Below, piece after piece: positions 34,403 to 46,879 of a stretch of 64,000 bases of DNA. Below the pieces are notes generated by a model. The model ran no database searches, had not been told where the DNA came from, and saw nothing but the letters and a program-made list of their open reading frames with translations. Location: positions 13,536,813 to 13,600,812 of the forward strand of contig CM119264.1 of NCBI GenBank assembly GCA_051294375.1. Reading direction: 5' to 3'. The DNA comes from Paraspadella gotoi (taxonomy: Eukaryota; Chaetognatha). Every line of letters starts with the position of its first letter. The stretch's first letter is position 1. Position numbers and translations under genes: made by a program.

Positions 34403-37400
34403 ATGTCAGCATCCTTGTTTGAAGGTTGCACCCTTCAACGCTCCATGCCCGTTACCTTTGACCGTGAATCTACAGCAGACGTTGTCTTGGACGACTCCGT
34501 GGAAACTGTCCAAAAATCGCAGCCCAGATTCGATCAAGGCGGCGGCGTGCTTCCATCGATGGAACTGGAAATCATGCACGGCAGTTCCGGAAACTCGCTT
34601 TCTGGCATAAGCGACAGGCGAGTTAAATTTATTTTTTATCATTGTAATTAATTATTAATATCTTTACCCGGTTTTTGGAAGATAAGGTAGGGTTCTCGTA
34701 TATACTCCGGTTAAATTATCGAAAAAATTTAGAAATTTTGTGTTCCCCCATTCAATTTTAAGTTGGAATTACCATTTTCTTTCTTTATTCTTTTTGATTC
34801 ACTTTTATTGTTAACTTATAAAAGTTTTTTGCAACCATTCCCACAATTTAAAAAAAAAATAAAAATTTTTAATTGTAATTCTAAAAATTATTTTTACTGA
34901 TCGAATTTCTAAATTTTTTGTCAGCGGTTTTTTCATAAAATGTTCTGTACTTAGGAGGCCAGACTGTTTATTTTTGAATTAATGATTAATTTTTATATTG
35001 GTTGTACCATATCATGAGATTTTTCCTAAAAAAGATAGATCGATAGCCGGATAGGAATACTGAGTCGCAAGTCATGACTTACAATTTGGTCTTAGATTAG
35101 GATTTGGAACGTTTAATTTGAACATACTTGGTGACAATTCTAAGACCGCCACTAAAAAATAGCTGCCATTTGCAAACCCATGAAGATTTTTTGAATGTTA
35201 GGTATACATTTAAAAATAAAACCAAAATTATTTATATATACAAATTTTATATTAATCGATATACCTCAGCAATGATAGCTGGAATATATTTAAACTCATT
35301 GTTTTTTATTTGATTTTTTTAAATTTTCAGTAAGTTTTTAACAAAAAATTTTAATAAAATAAATTTAATATTGTTATCTTCTAAAAGCTTTTGCAAAACC
35401 AAAGAGAATGATGTACTTATGAATACTGTAGTATAAAATTTAACCGGCCTTGCTTTAAATTAATTAGGATAATTAAAAAATCAATAGCTGGAAAGCAAAT
35501 TTTTATCAAATTGTGATTGGCTATCTTAAATTTTTTTTGGCTCTTTAATAATACTTATATAAATAATAATATTTTATATTATAATAATTTAAACAGGTTA
35601 TATATTTTTTTAAAAAAATTTAATTTTAAATAATTTATTTTTGACTCTTTTAATTGAACCGAGGCTGGGCAGTTTAATTTTTGTTAGAGCTTTTGTAAGT
35701 AAATCATTCTTTTTACATCTTTAAGGGATTTCAGAGGATATTAATATTGATAATATTTAAATAAATATTTTGTTTAAATAGTGTTAAAAATTAAAGAAAA
35801 AAAATTTTTTAAACAGTGAGTTGGAAATTGAAACCCCATTTTAAAAGCTTATTTTCTCCACTCATTGTTAAGGCATATCTTAACTAATCAATATACAATT
35901 TGAACATATAAATGATTTTTATATTTTTTATTCAATGAAATAAAATTTGAACATATAAATGATTTTTATATTTTTTATTCAATGAAATAACCACTGGTTT
36001 ACAAATGGCAGCGTTTTTTTAATGGCGGTTTTAGAATTGTTACCATGTCCTCGTTACTTTAGGCATTCATTAATGACATAATATGCATTTTCAGAGGCGA
36101 ATCACTGTCAAGCTCTCCCGGCGGCAGATATGCGGGTGACGGTTGTCATTCCGGCGAGGCCCTCAGAACAGACAGTGGGATCAACATCGCCGACGAGACC
36201 GAGTCTATCTGCTCCGTCCGAAAGCGCCTCTTACGGTACTTGGTACATGTAAAAGACTTTCTTAATTGTTCCTCTTTATTGTTTCTCACACGAAAAAGAT
36301 AGAGGTCTGCTATTTGATAAAGTGTTGTGGGAATGATACGTATGAAGTTCGTAGTATTAAGTTTGTATCGAGAAAGTTAGTCGATGGGATAGTAACTCTT
36401 TTAGTTGGAAATTAAAATTTAATAGAAATTTATAATTGTTAAGTACATGCATGTAAACCTTGTAGTTACCATTATTATGATTGGCTGGGAATTTTGTTCG
36501 CTTTTCATAAGGTAGTTAAATTTTTAAATCGAATTAATAAAAAAATAAATAATCATACCAACGCAATTTTTAAAAGTCCCTCTGTTCTGGTTTTACCTGT
36601 TTTTCTGAGTTTCCAAGTTGACAACTGAACCAGGAAGAAAAACGGTTCTGAGCTATAGGCAGTTTGAATTTGATAGTCCGCTCGAACATTCTTATCTTTT
36701 CTACCCTCTCCCAATTTTTTTAAATTATTTTAAATGTGATAAGGAATTTGTTCGTTGTTATTTGCTTTAAAACTTAATAAAAAGTTAATATGGAGTCATG
36801 GACTGATGAATCGGCAATTACTATGTTAGCTTAAATGACAGAATGTTTAATGAGGCCCGGGCTATCGTGGGGGGACTTGGAAAAAGATTGCAAATTTAAA
36901 AAAAAAATTTAATGGTTAAAACTAATTGTATAATAACAGCAAATCCTCAATTTGAAATAGCTTTGACTACGGTCTTATTTTATTACTATTATTAGTATTA
37001 AAGAAGGTTGAAGGTTGAAACTAAAAAGCTAATGTACGCTTTGTAATTGTGTATTGAATTTTATAAGTAGTTAATTTTAAATAATAATTTTTATTTTTTT
37101 AAAGGTTAGAAACGTTTGTGGAGTTGACGTCCATTTTAAGACTAATTCACAATATCGACCTTCGCTTGATCGAGATGGAATTCATAGACGAAAAAGAGTC
37201 AATGGAAGATGGTAATTTCAACGGAATTCTCCAATGGAGAATGAAGAATCTCCATACTTCCTTAGTTTTGTCGCGTTTCGTTTGCAGAAAACGGGAAAGA
37301 AAGATTGGCTGACGCTATGCGCGCGGAAAAACTCGTGAAGCGCCAATTGGAGCGAGTTAGATTGGAGGCGGAGAAGCGAAACTACGCGTCGCAAATGGAT

Positions 37401-40400
37401 AGTATCAAAGCTAGGTAAACAAAGAATGATGGAAAGAGCGAGCGAGATATTGACGTTTAGAATACGTGTACTTTCACGTGCTTTTCAAAGTTCGTAGATG
37501 ATGTGGCGGTTTTTGGATGGCTCAGGCGACGTGGCATTAAGCGCGAGAAAGAGACATAAAATTAAAAAAAAAAAAAACTGTTGGGACCGTTGGTGACGAT
37601 TAATTATCAGTTTTGTAGAACTGCACTCTCCTATTAAAATGTTCTTTGAACTCCCGGAAAAAACTTTAAAAATATCTACCCATCTCAAATGATCGCGTTT
37701 TAAACAACAATTGTTATCTATTCCATTTGTATACGTTTAGGTAATTGGTAAGAAGAAATAAAGGCGATTCGCCAATTTTATTTTTGAAAATTATAAAAAT
37801 ATATTTAACATATGTATAAAAACCTAACATAATTGGGGCGTACGTTTTTTAATATTTTATTTCATTCAAGGTGCAATCTCAGTATCTTCTTTTTTTTCAG
37901 TTACTACTGTCACTTAGGGGCCTTCCATCTGCCGTCCGGCGCTTGTTTAGAACTTCGTACCCAATCCCACGGTAAAAAGTGTATTGTATGTATATTTTTA
38001 TTTTTATCTCGCCCGTCTTGGGCGTAGATAATCGTTTAGCATTGCTTCTTTGTACCGTCGAAGTCATGCTTTTCTTGTATAAAAACTACTACAAATTACG
38101 ATTCATTCTTGTAAAATGATATAAGAAACTAAAAATTTAGATATGGCTTCTTATCATCAAGATCTTTTAAAATGTTATGTTTCATATCAATACTCGGATT
38201 TGTTTGTTTTATTTATAAAACAATTTTCATATAAAAACTATTATGAATTACCCTCGCCTTAGGTGAAGGGAGTGGGCTCATGTAGGGGCCCAGGGCCCAT
38301 GAAAAGAGAGAAGGAAAGAAAAGAAGAAAAACCATACAGGGTCTTCATCCTGGACTGATACAAAAAAACTTGAAATATAATCAAAACAAAGAACATTTGG
38401 GTTAAAAAAATTTTTTTTACCAATTTGTAACATTCTAGCTAGGATAGTTCTTATGTTATCAACATTTTCTTCCGAGGGTAAATTTCTGAAGAAGCATTTT
38501 TTATTTAAAAATTTTTATTTTTAAAGTGGATCTAACTATTAGTATTAATCCTTCAGTTCCTATTAAAACAATTGAAATTTGTTATGCTTAATTTTTATGA
38601 TTCTGTAGTAAATATATCATCATCGCATCAGTGAATGACTATCAATCGCATCAAGTGAATGACTATCAATCGCATCAGTGAATGACTATCAATCGCATCA
38701 GTGAAATGAATGAATAGTTATCAATCGCGTCAATTATTTATCAATTATCAATTGCGTCAATTATTTATCAATTATCAATTGCGTCAATTATTGGTTATCA
38801 ATTGCGTCAATTATTGCGTTATCAATTGCGTCAATTATTGGTTATCAATTGCGTCAATTATTGGTTATCATTGCGTCAATTATTGGTTATCAATTGCGTC
38901 AATTATTGGTTATCAATTGCGCCAATTATTGGTTATCAATTGCGTCAATTATTTGTTATCAATTGCGTCAATTTATTGGTTATCATTGCCCGCCAAATTA
39001 ATTGGTTATCAATTGCGCCAATTATTTGTTATCAATCGCGTCAATTATTGGTTATCATCGAGTCAATTATTGTTCATTATTATTGCATCAATAATCAATT
39101 ACAATTATATCATAATTCGTTATCGCATTAATCATTTGGTTTTGCCCCCAAATTTTTTCATTAATTTTTTTTTGATCTGGCGAGATTACTATACTTTAAG
39201 ATTTATTTTAAATTATACGGCATATTAAGAAAAAATATTATAAAATATCTTAATTATAAATTAAGAATTTGGGTTCGAGTGCAGGTATTTTTTATTTAAA
39301 ACCGTATTGTATTATTCATTAGCTGATGAAGACTTGTAAACAAGTTGAAACATGTACGTTTTGAAATAAAAACAAATCGTTGAAAACCAAATTCTCGCTT
39401 TTTTCTCCAATCTATTTAAAACCAATATTTCGATATTTTTTAACAGATCATCGTTAAGGTTGAAATTTACTATGAAATTAAATTTAATAGGGGCGGGGGT
39501 TTGAAAACTTTAGTTTTGAAGTCTACTTTTAGGTAAAAAAGGAATTTTTAAAAAAAGTTTGAATTTTAATGCTTTTATTGTTGCTATTAAAATTACAATA
39601 TTACTATATAATGATAAAAATTCTTTTTAATCAATCTTAACTTATTTTGATGGATTCTGATAGAGCATAAAAAGTTAAATAACTACAACTTTTAAAAAAT
39701 TTTGTTTTCTTGGTCAAAATTAAGAAAAAGTAATAAAATTATTGAAAGATGATGATGATGATGATGATTATAAATAGTTTTTCATATTTTTCACACACTT
39801 ATGATTAAAATATCGAAAAAAGAATTAAATTTTGTGCAGACAAATTTTTTTCATGCTACCTGAATCTGATTTTAAAAATAAAAAAATCCTAAAAAAATTT
39901 TTAGCCTTTCCTATTTATAAATAAATATTAAAAAATTAATATATGGAGTAATATTCAAATTTTTTTAAAATGTCTAAATTTTCGTTTGAGCAGGTACTTA
40001 ATTCAAATTTCTTAACCACCTTACTGTAATGTGGGAATAAAAAGAGCGAAGAAAGAAAGAGAGAGAGCGCGCATGTGAGAGAAACAATAGAAATGGGATA
40101 TATCCCTCCACCACCTACACTTATTTCAATGTCCACTTGTCCTGTCACATTTCTTACTTGCATCGGTCTTGACATAATATCCTATATCTTCATTGAGGCC
40201 CCTGCTCGGACCACAATCGAGATGTCGGATCTGCAAGGCCTTGTCCACCTTTAAGTGGTGGCTGAGGCTCGATGGATCTTTGGAATGTCCGCGTTTAGTT
40301 AAATGGGGCTGAGCAAAGCTGACGACATAAACTTCTTTTAGATTGAATGAGCAGGTGAACCGATAAACGCCTTTGCCTTATTGGTTTTCAATAAAAAATG

Positions 40401-43400
40401 CTGCATTTGAACCCAAATTCGACGTTTCTAAATCAATTATTTAACAGTGCATGCGATGACTCTGCAAACTTATTATTAATTATAATTTTTGGGGAAGCCC
40501 TACGAACTCGCTATAAAATTAATTGCTCTCTCGTCAGATTCCCGCCAAAATTTCACACGTAAGACCTGCAGCGAAACTGGTCTCTTCAGACCTTCTGCTG
40601 GTCGCGATTCTCCGACGATGCATCCTGGCTTTACTCACGAGGTCGACGAAGACAATTTTTGTAACCTCAACGTACGAGAGTGGGCCTCCTGTGCTAAAGA
40701 GTTGTTGAATAAGGGCCGCCTAGCATCCGTCACATCATTTCGCTCCGAGTTGCCTTTGGATGAATCTCCTGGTAATCATCGGCTTTTCTCACGCGCCGTG
40801 GCTCCACCGCTTAAGCACACCGCGCCCGCCCATTTGTGGAAAACTTCCGCGCTTGATCCCTCCGAAGGATTTCGTCAGTACGCCTCGAGGATAAAACCGC
40901 TCGCCGCTGATGGAAAAGTGAGTCGGAAAAGTTTGTAGGGAACTTACTCGATTCATATGTACGTATACAGTTTTAATTTTGTACTTCTTTCATGACTGAT
41001 TCTTGTTATTCTTCATATTTTTTATAAATTCCAAAGCATATTTTTTAAATGATAATGAAGGGCGACGTGAATAATTAAGATAAGGAGTCAGGTTTAAACG
41101 GGATACATTTAATACAATGTACAAGGAGTTAAACATTAACAGTAATAAATGGTGAACGAGAAAGTATTACAGAGATTTCGAGTTGTGTCTACCATCGTGA
41201 GCTTGTCCGCTTTTAAAGCCAAAAGTCGGCCCAAGTGTCCTCAGCGCAAGGTCAGTGGCTAAACAACCACCGGTTACCACGGTGGCCAGAGACATGACCC
41301 ACGTGACCTAAAGCGTTCTCCATAACTGTCACGTATTTTACTATTGGGGAACAAAATTCTATTTGTTCGCAACAGCAACTATACCATAGAAATACCTATT
41401 TCTTTCCTTCTTTACCCGCGATTCTTCTCGTACAGCGATAATTTTTTTATATATTTATGGAAAAAAGTTTAACGAGGCTTAAGTTCTATTTTTCGGGATG
41501 GAAAGATCGCTGCCTTTTCAATCGGACCCGTGGAACTGTGTCTATAATCAGTACAAAATCTTGGACTTTTGGGAAATATCCAAATTACTGCATATAGAAG
41601 AGGTCGACGTTTATCTATATCATTCTACGGTTTTTTTGCCGTTCTTAACTTTGTAAATTTTTTAAAGCTTATTCGAATTTTTTGTTACCAGAATTCGAGC
41701 GACTCGTCTCCCGAAAGTCTGAAACATGACGACGAATTAAACCGCATGGTGGCGCGCGTTGTCAGCGATGGAGCCCTTGATCAAGACGAAGAGGCTGATA
41801 GAAAGGAAGACGAAAAAACAACTGATAAGGCAACCATTGTCGAGGGTGAACAAGCACAGGTATGGATCTATGTTCTTTAAAAAATCCTTTGTTATACAAA
41901 TCTTAGGTTAATCTTTGAGTAAAAAGTGACATTTTTTAGTATTTTCAGACATTACTAGATCGCTCGTCGTTTTATCAATACATAATCAGTTTCTAACTAA
42001 TTTTTATTATTTTCAGTTTTCCTTCGACGATGAATGCGAAAAATTGAAAAACCTTCTGCGTAAATCTAAAGAATCCTACGAGGACGAGTTCGTGGGTTCG
42101 GTATCGGCATTCTATAGCAGAGATTCTTCTGCCTCCGCCGGGGCCACTCCCACTTCCAGCTTCGACTCAGGATGCGAGAAGCGCCGTTCTTCCACTGATG
42201 CTCCCGTGCCCACTTCTACAGCGAACGAACCTATGATGTTAAACGGAAATTCCTGCATAAAAGACGACACTCTCATCGTTTTATCTGAGAGGCCCACGGA
42301 CGAAGGTCAGTTAACTAAAGGAAGGAAGCGTGTGTAAGTAATTTTCTCTTCCCCTGCGATTTTAGAACTTTAAATTCGTTTTGTTTTTCTGAAGATATCA
42401 CCAAGACATCTGTCGGCTTCAATCCCATCACCTCGTCTCAGGTACAACTTAAGTTTTTGTTTTTCAAAGAAATTAATTCGCTGCTTTTTGCGAGAGAATA
42501 ATGCTATTATTACTGTTAATCTGTTGTTACTACTCTGCCATCAAGTTATTTGCCGGCGCCCCACTCTTCGCCTTTCCTTCCGCTCATAATGTGCGGGTCG
42601 ATGCTTTCGATGACTTCCGGCGTAATGGCCACGACGCCGGTAGCCCCTCCCCTTTCTACGCTTCAGTCTCAGCGGCGGAATTAATTAACGGTGGAGCCAG
42701 CAACCCCTGGAGCAACGGACGCGCCAGCCGTTCAGCACTTGGAGGAGGCGGTGATGGTGATGCTTTGGGTCCCGAGTCCGGTGCACCTGCCAAAGCTTTC
42801 GAGGAAAAGGGCTTCAGTTGGGCTACCATTACCAAGTCCAAGGGAGTGGAAAACAAAGTCGACGTTGCTGCCGAGCAGGTTATTGGGTACAATTGCGAGA
42901 TATTCTTTCATAGATTTAATATTTTTCCATGTACTCTTATAGACTATAGTTATGGTATATTGCATATTCGAACTGATCTTTTGTTTTCAACTTAGTTTTT
43001 TTTTCCATATCCATAATGATTAAATTTTACTTCGCAGCGCTTTTGTAGAATCTTGGAAAAGTTTATTGAGGAATTCAAATGCACCTATGAAGAGGCACGA
43101 GCTCTCTTGGAGCTTATGCAGGTTAGTAGGGTAACAGGGCATTCCTGGAGATTAACACGTTCTAGAGGTCTATAGGGAAAAAAATGAAAGAAAAAAATGA
43201 AGAAAATAAATTAACGGATAAAATAATTTTTTGAAAAAAAAAATTAAAGGATATCATAATTTTTTAATATGTTATGTTATATAAATTTTTGAAGCGATAT
43301 TTAAAGCAGAAAAATTTTATTAGCATTTATAAACAATATTTTTTTAAAAAATATAAAAAATTATACGTTTTAGCTTCCACGTAAGTTTTCATCAATGCGG

Positions 43401-46029
43401 AAGAATAATTTTTTAATATTTTTTTAAATATTTTTTTAATATTATGATAACGCTGATGAAGGTTTGTACGTAAGCCGAAACATGTACGTTCTGATACTAA
43501 TAACATTAAAACGTTTCCCAATACTCGATAACAACGAATATAAAGGAAATTCTTTATAAATATTTGTTAATAAAAAATTTTGTTTTTAATAATGTTACAA
43601 AAATTAATAAAAAAAAAATGAAAACAAATATCTTATCCAATAAATTAAGCATCTTTAAGATCATTATTGTTATGGTTTTATTTTTTTTGTTTGTAAAAAA
43701 ACATTTTTTTTATCTTCTTGCTATTCATTTTCCCATAAGCCTCCAGAACGTATTCAACTCTAGGATCTCCCATCAGAATGGAGAATGTGTTAAAGGTGAA
43801 ATATCATAGTTCTTTCTATTTACCAATCCACAGATGAAGCAACTGTCGTGTCTCTCCGCGGCCCCCCTTTCTCTCGTTGTCGACGCCGCCCGTGATCTCT
43901 TTTCGCAGTCACCTGAGGCGGCCACTCAGTCGGCGTTGGCGGCGGAGCGAGAAATCCACGCCAAACGTGCTGCAGTGGTCGACGCCAAACAGGCTAACCA
44001 AACCGTTAAAGCCATGGCACTGTTAAAAGAGGAAGAGCTACCCTGGAATTACAAGACGGTAATTTACGCGATTAACTTTTTTTACTTAGTTGGGTAATCA
44101 ATTGCTACAAAGAGCAAATGTTAGGAATATTTCACTTTTGTATTTAATAACATATTTAATAACATAATCATCATTCCAGGTCATGTGCAACTTTTTCAAG
44201 GAAGGAACTTGTAGACTCGGCAACAAGTGTATGTTTGCTCACAGCAAAGCTGAGTTAAGGGAACCTATCATTCCTAATGGATACTGCATCGCTTTCGTTA
44301 CCAAGGTATTTTAAGTATTTATAATTTTCTCTATTTATGCTAATCTGTATTTGATATTTTTTAAATTTGAGATATTTTCATCACTTTTTAAATCATAGGG
44401 CGTTTGTAAATGGGGTTCAACATGTAATTACATCCACGAAATTCCGTCATTGTCCAAAAAGCAGACTCAGGTAATGGTGACAGTGGCGCAATCGTCGATT
44501 TTGTAACGATGGTACCCATAAATGGTGTCGTCGTCGTTGTCGTCAGCGTTCCAAATTATATGCTGAGCTTTTTGTTTTTGGACGAATCAGAAGAGGCAGC
44601 GACTGAGAAAAAGAGAGAAAGCGATATATAATTTAAGAAAGAAAAGAGGAAGAGAAATATAAAATGAAAGAAATTTGTCATGTTTATATAAAATATAAAC
44701 AAATAACATTTAATATATTACCTCATCAATTTTCAAAGACCTTGAAGATGAGAATATATATCTAAATTTTTAGCTTTATACAAATACAAATAATATATGC
44801 TATTTCATTATCTTTTAAGAGTGATGGAGGCCTTAAATCACCAAAGCATGTCCTAAGTCAGGGGCAAGATAGCTTATTTATTAAATGAATGGATATTTTT
44901 TATATTGGTTGTACCGATTTCAATTATTTGTATATTAAGCCAAGTTTGTTATGCATAAAACTTAGTTTTCCTGTATCAAATATAATTTTTTGTTTGAATA
45001 ACAAAGTTTGTCATAGCTCCAGATTTTGTTTATGCGATTGCGACGATCCTTTTTTTGCTGTTTTTGAGCCGATGCTAGAAAGTTTATATTGCTAACTTTC
45101 TGCATTTGTAACTCTCTCCCGTTTATTTCTTAGCCGTCCGAAAAGATCAAGTTAATCAAAGCTCAGGAATCAAAAGGTCCGCACATTCCCGTCGGACTCA
45201 ATTACGTGACTTCGACTGTACGACCGATTGCGGCCGCAACGCCTTCTTCCGTCAGTGTGGCGTTAACTCCGCCCACCACCACCACCACCGCAGTGTCGTC
45301 GGTCCAGACGGCGTTCAATGGCGTACCCATTGTTAAGAGGGGCGACTCTCCAACAAATTCCTCAAGCGATACTAAAGGGAAAAACAAGAACAAGGTTATT
45401 CAATATTCATGGAGAGAATGTATAACTGCTATCGAGTGTGGAGCAAATGAGGAAAAGTTTCATTGCTTATTTGATTTTCTTATCTTTTATTACTGAAACC
45501 ATAGCTGAAAGAGAAGGAGGAGTGGTCAACCGTCTCGCGTGGCGCCAAACAAGTCAAAAGTCCTGAGGCGAAATCGCCGGCCGCGCTCGTCAACGCATTC
45601 GTCATTGACAGCCTCTGCGTTCTTTGTCGCGAGCAGGTGCCCTATAACATAAGTCAACATAAGTCAATTAATGCCTGAATCTTGCGAATATATAGTATAA
45701 TAAATAATTCACCTTTTACGAAATAATTTATCGGCTGTGAAGGTGAAATTTATGGCGGGTGCCATTTTTTCGATTTGTCAAACTTTTTGTTTTAATGATT
45801 TATTGAGTTGCAAAATCACTAAGCCCTAATCCCTATTAACTAGGTATCGGCTTCCAACAATCGCATAAAGTTGGAGTGTGGCCATTCGGAGTTTCATCGC
45901 GGGTGCATCAAGGAATGGCTTCGAACTCGATCCCCGTCAACGTGTCCGATTTGCCGTGTGGCATCCAAAGCTCCCTCGGAAACCGAGGAAGCAGCCGTCG
46001 TGGAAGCGGTCGCCAAGAAGAAGAAATAA
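34403..46029 (+). CDS. Two CCCH zinc fingers plus C-terminal RING-H2; putative RNA-binding E3 ubiquitin ligase
   Basis: Seventeen exons: 34403-34617, 36095-36235, 37105-37211, 37288-37414, 37901-37971, 40538-40917, 41692-41859, 42017-42305, 42395-42441, 42546-42878, 43038-43121, 43834-44058, 44180-44305, 44399-44470, 45134-45394, 45505-45636, 45844-46029 (2964 nt, 987 aa). The Ser/acidic N-terminal half carries a charged helical stretch (RAEKLVKRQLERVRLEAEKR) likely to form a coiled coil. Two fingers follow at about residues 731-785: C-X7-C-X5-C-X3-H and C-X8-C-X5-C-X3-H. The last 70 residues hold a complete RING-H2 (CVLC, LECGHSEFHRGC, STCPIC). CCCH fingers usually bind RNA and RING-H2 recruits E2 enzymes, hence the inference. 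The order differs from Roquin and Makorin; the RING somewhat resembles TTC3/DZIP3. The start at 34403 is tentative, and intron 1 appears to use a GC donor. AATAAA at 46064. Confidence 0.82.
34950..35015 (+). repeat. Dispersed repeat R5, fragment
   Basis: Holds only the 3' part of the repeat (GGAGGCC, then AATTTTTATATTGGTTGTAC). Intron 1 of the CCCH/RING gene. Confidence 0.5.
35895..35990 (+). repeat. Short tandem duplication (about 47 bp x 2)
   Basis: The unit TTTGAACATATAAATGATTT, with its downstream TTTTATTCAATGAAATAA, occurs twice back to back with almost no change, in intron 1 of the CCCH/RING gene. Recent local duplication. Confidence 0.85.
38335..38545 (+). repeat. Dispersed repeat R6, copy 2
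   Basis: Second copy of the repeat at 21625-21860, in intron 5 of the CCCH/RING gene. Same block order, diverged at scattered positions. Confidence 0.7.
38625..39105 (+). repeat. Two-part minisatellite (about 23-bp units)
   Basis: Starts with about four units of CATCAGTGAATGACTATCAAT and changes to about fifteen units of TTATTGGTTATCAATTGCGTCAA type with small length variants. The two parts share an ATCAAT.GC.TCA core, so one probably evolved from the other. Long apparent ORFs across it are artefacts. Inside intron 5 of the CCCH/RING gene. Confidence 0.85.
39318..39370 (+). ncRNA. Hammerhead-ribozyme-like motif 1
   Basis: CTGATGA (39323-39329), a stem-loop (GACTTG/CAAGTT, loop TAAA), then GAAAC and ATGTACGTT. 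This is the conserved core order of a hammerhead ribozyme with a very short helix III (AAC/GTT) and cleavage expected after GTT. Penelope-like retroelements are known to carry type I hammerheads. Helix I pairing is weak here, so it may be a decayed copy. Intron 5 of the CCCH/RING gene. Confidence 0.45.
41060..41400. repeat. G+C-richer insert in intron 6, possible solo LTR
   Basis: A block unlike the flanking AT-rich intron, containing CACCGGTTACCACGGTGGCC and ACCCACGTGACC. It has no ORF. The reverse-complement ends begin TGTTGCGAAC, which could be an LTR start, but no second copy or target-site duplication was identified. Confidence 0.3.
43448..43500 (+). ncRNA. Hammerhead-ribozyme-like motif 2
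   Basis: CTGATGA (43453-43459), stem-loop GGTTT/AAGCC, GAAAC and ATGTACGTT in the same order and spacing as the motif at 39323. The stem II sequence differs between copies but pairing is kept, which favours RNA structure. Intron 11 of the CCCH/RING gene. Confidence 0.45.
44522..45060 (+). repeat. Intronic repeat R3, copy 2
   Basis: Begins GTCGTCGTCGTTGTCGTC, then GCGTTCCAAATTATA, and ends TATGCGATTGCGACGATCCT. It lies in intron 14 of the CCCH/RING gene and contains a nested R5 copy (about 44790-44930). Confidence 0.65.
44790..44930 (+). repeat. Dispersed repeat R5, copy 3
   Basis: Contains ATGCTATTTCATTATCTTTT, GTGATGGAGGCCTTAAATCA, CCAAAGCATGTCC and TATTGGTTGTACCGATTTCA, inside R3 copy 2. 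In copy 2 of R5 (23448) the same flanking sequence occurs without R3. Confidence 0.65.
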
Positions 46030-46063
46030 AAACGCTCAAACTTATCTTGTTTAAATGAACAAG

Positions 46064-46069
46064 AATAAA
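46064..46069 (+). terminator. AATAAA polyA signal, CCCH/RING gene
   Basis: AATAAA lies 35 bp past the stop codon. A second hexamer overlaps the stop itself. Confidence 0.6.
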
Positions 46070-46879
46070 TTTTAATATATTATTAATAATCATAATATTA
46101 ATAATAATGCTTATATTAATAAATATAATACGATTCCTATTGGGATCTTGGCGAAATAAATGCGAATTTACATGAAACGACATGTATTTTTGTTGGCATT
46201 TTTTTTTACCTCTTGTGGTGCAATGTCCCCGAACTCCTTTCCTCTATCATAATGACGTCAGGAAGCGGTGACGAGGCAATTGCGTTTTTACATATTTATT
46301 TTTAACTTGTGAAGTTTATTTAAATTTTGGTTAATGGAATTGCGGTTTAATTCCAAAATTTGAGTCGTTCGTTTTTGCTTTTTTTCCTTCAAAGGAGCGA
46401 AGTTTTGAACGATTATTCTCAACATCGCCTGTTTATGTTAGCGTGCTTTTCATCAAAACGAGAATCGCTTGAAACGCGGTTGTGCTTAATACAAAAGTGG
46501 TATCAAAGGGTTTTATTTAATTTGTGATCGGTAAAAACACTAAGAATGGCGAAATTTTCTTTGTGACTTAAGCCTTCACGTTATTGACTCAAAAAATACG
46601 ATTAAGACCACTCATTATGTTCCATTCATTTAAAAACTGAATCTCAACGACTTTTTTTTTCACGTATGAATGTTTTGTAATTGTTAAAAGGAAATGCTTT
46701 CGATTTTCATAGTGTCTTTCTTCATTTTAACAATAACGTGAACATCACGTGCGTTAGTACGTTTTAAGTAGTCAAGAGTAGATGTGATCATTATAGTTTA
46801 TCTATATAGTACAAACTCGTGATAGGATATCCCAAAGGTGAAATGGATTGAATGTAAATGTGATTAAAATATCGAGCTG

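Noticed and set aside
38620-39105. CRISPR-like array
   Set aside because: Units are contiguous with no unique spacers; this is an intronic minisatellite in an animal gene.
38710-39228. 172-aa ORF with repeated Gln-Leu-Leu-Val-Ile-Asn units
   Set aside because: Translation of the 23-bp minisatellite; length variants shift the frame and no splice sites fit.
43834-44097. ATG-starting ORF in the CCCH/RING gene as a separate gene start
   Set aside because: The ATG directly follows a strong acceptor, and the frame and phase match the flanking exons, so it is an internal exon.
44180-46029. Makorin or Roquin identity for the CCCH/RING gene
   Set aside because: Finger order, spacing and the RING-H2 sequence do not match either; a RING before or between the fingers is absent.
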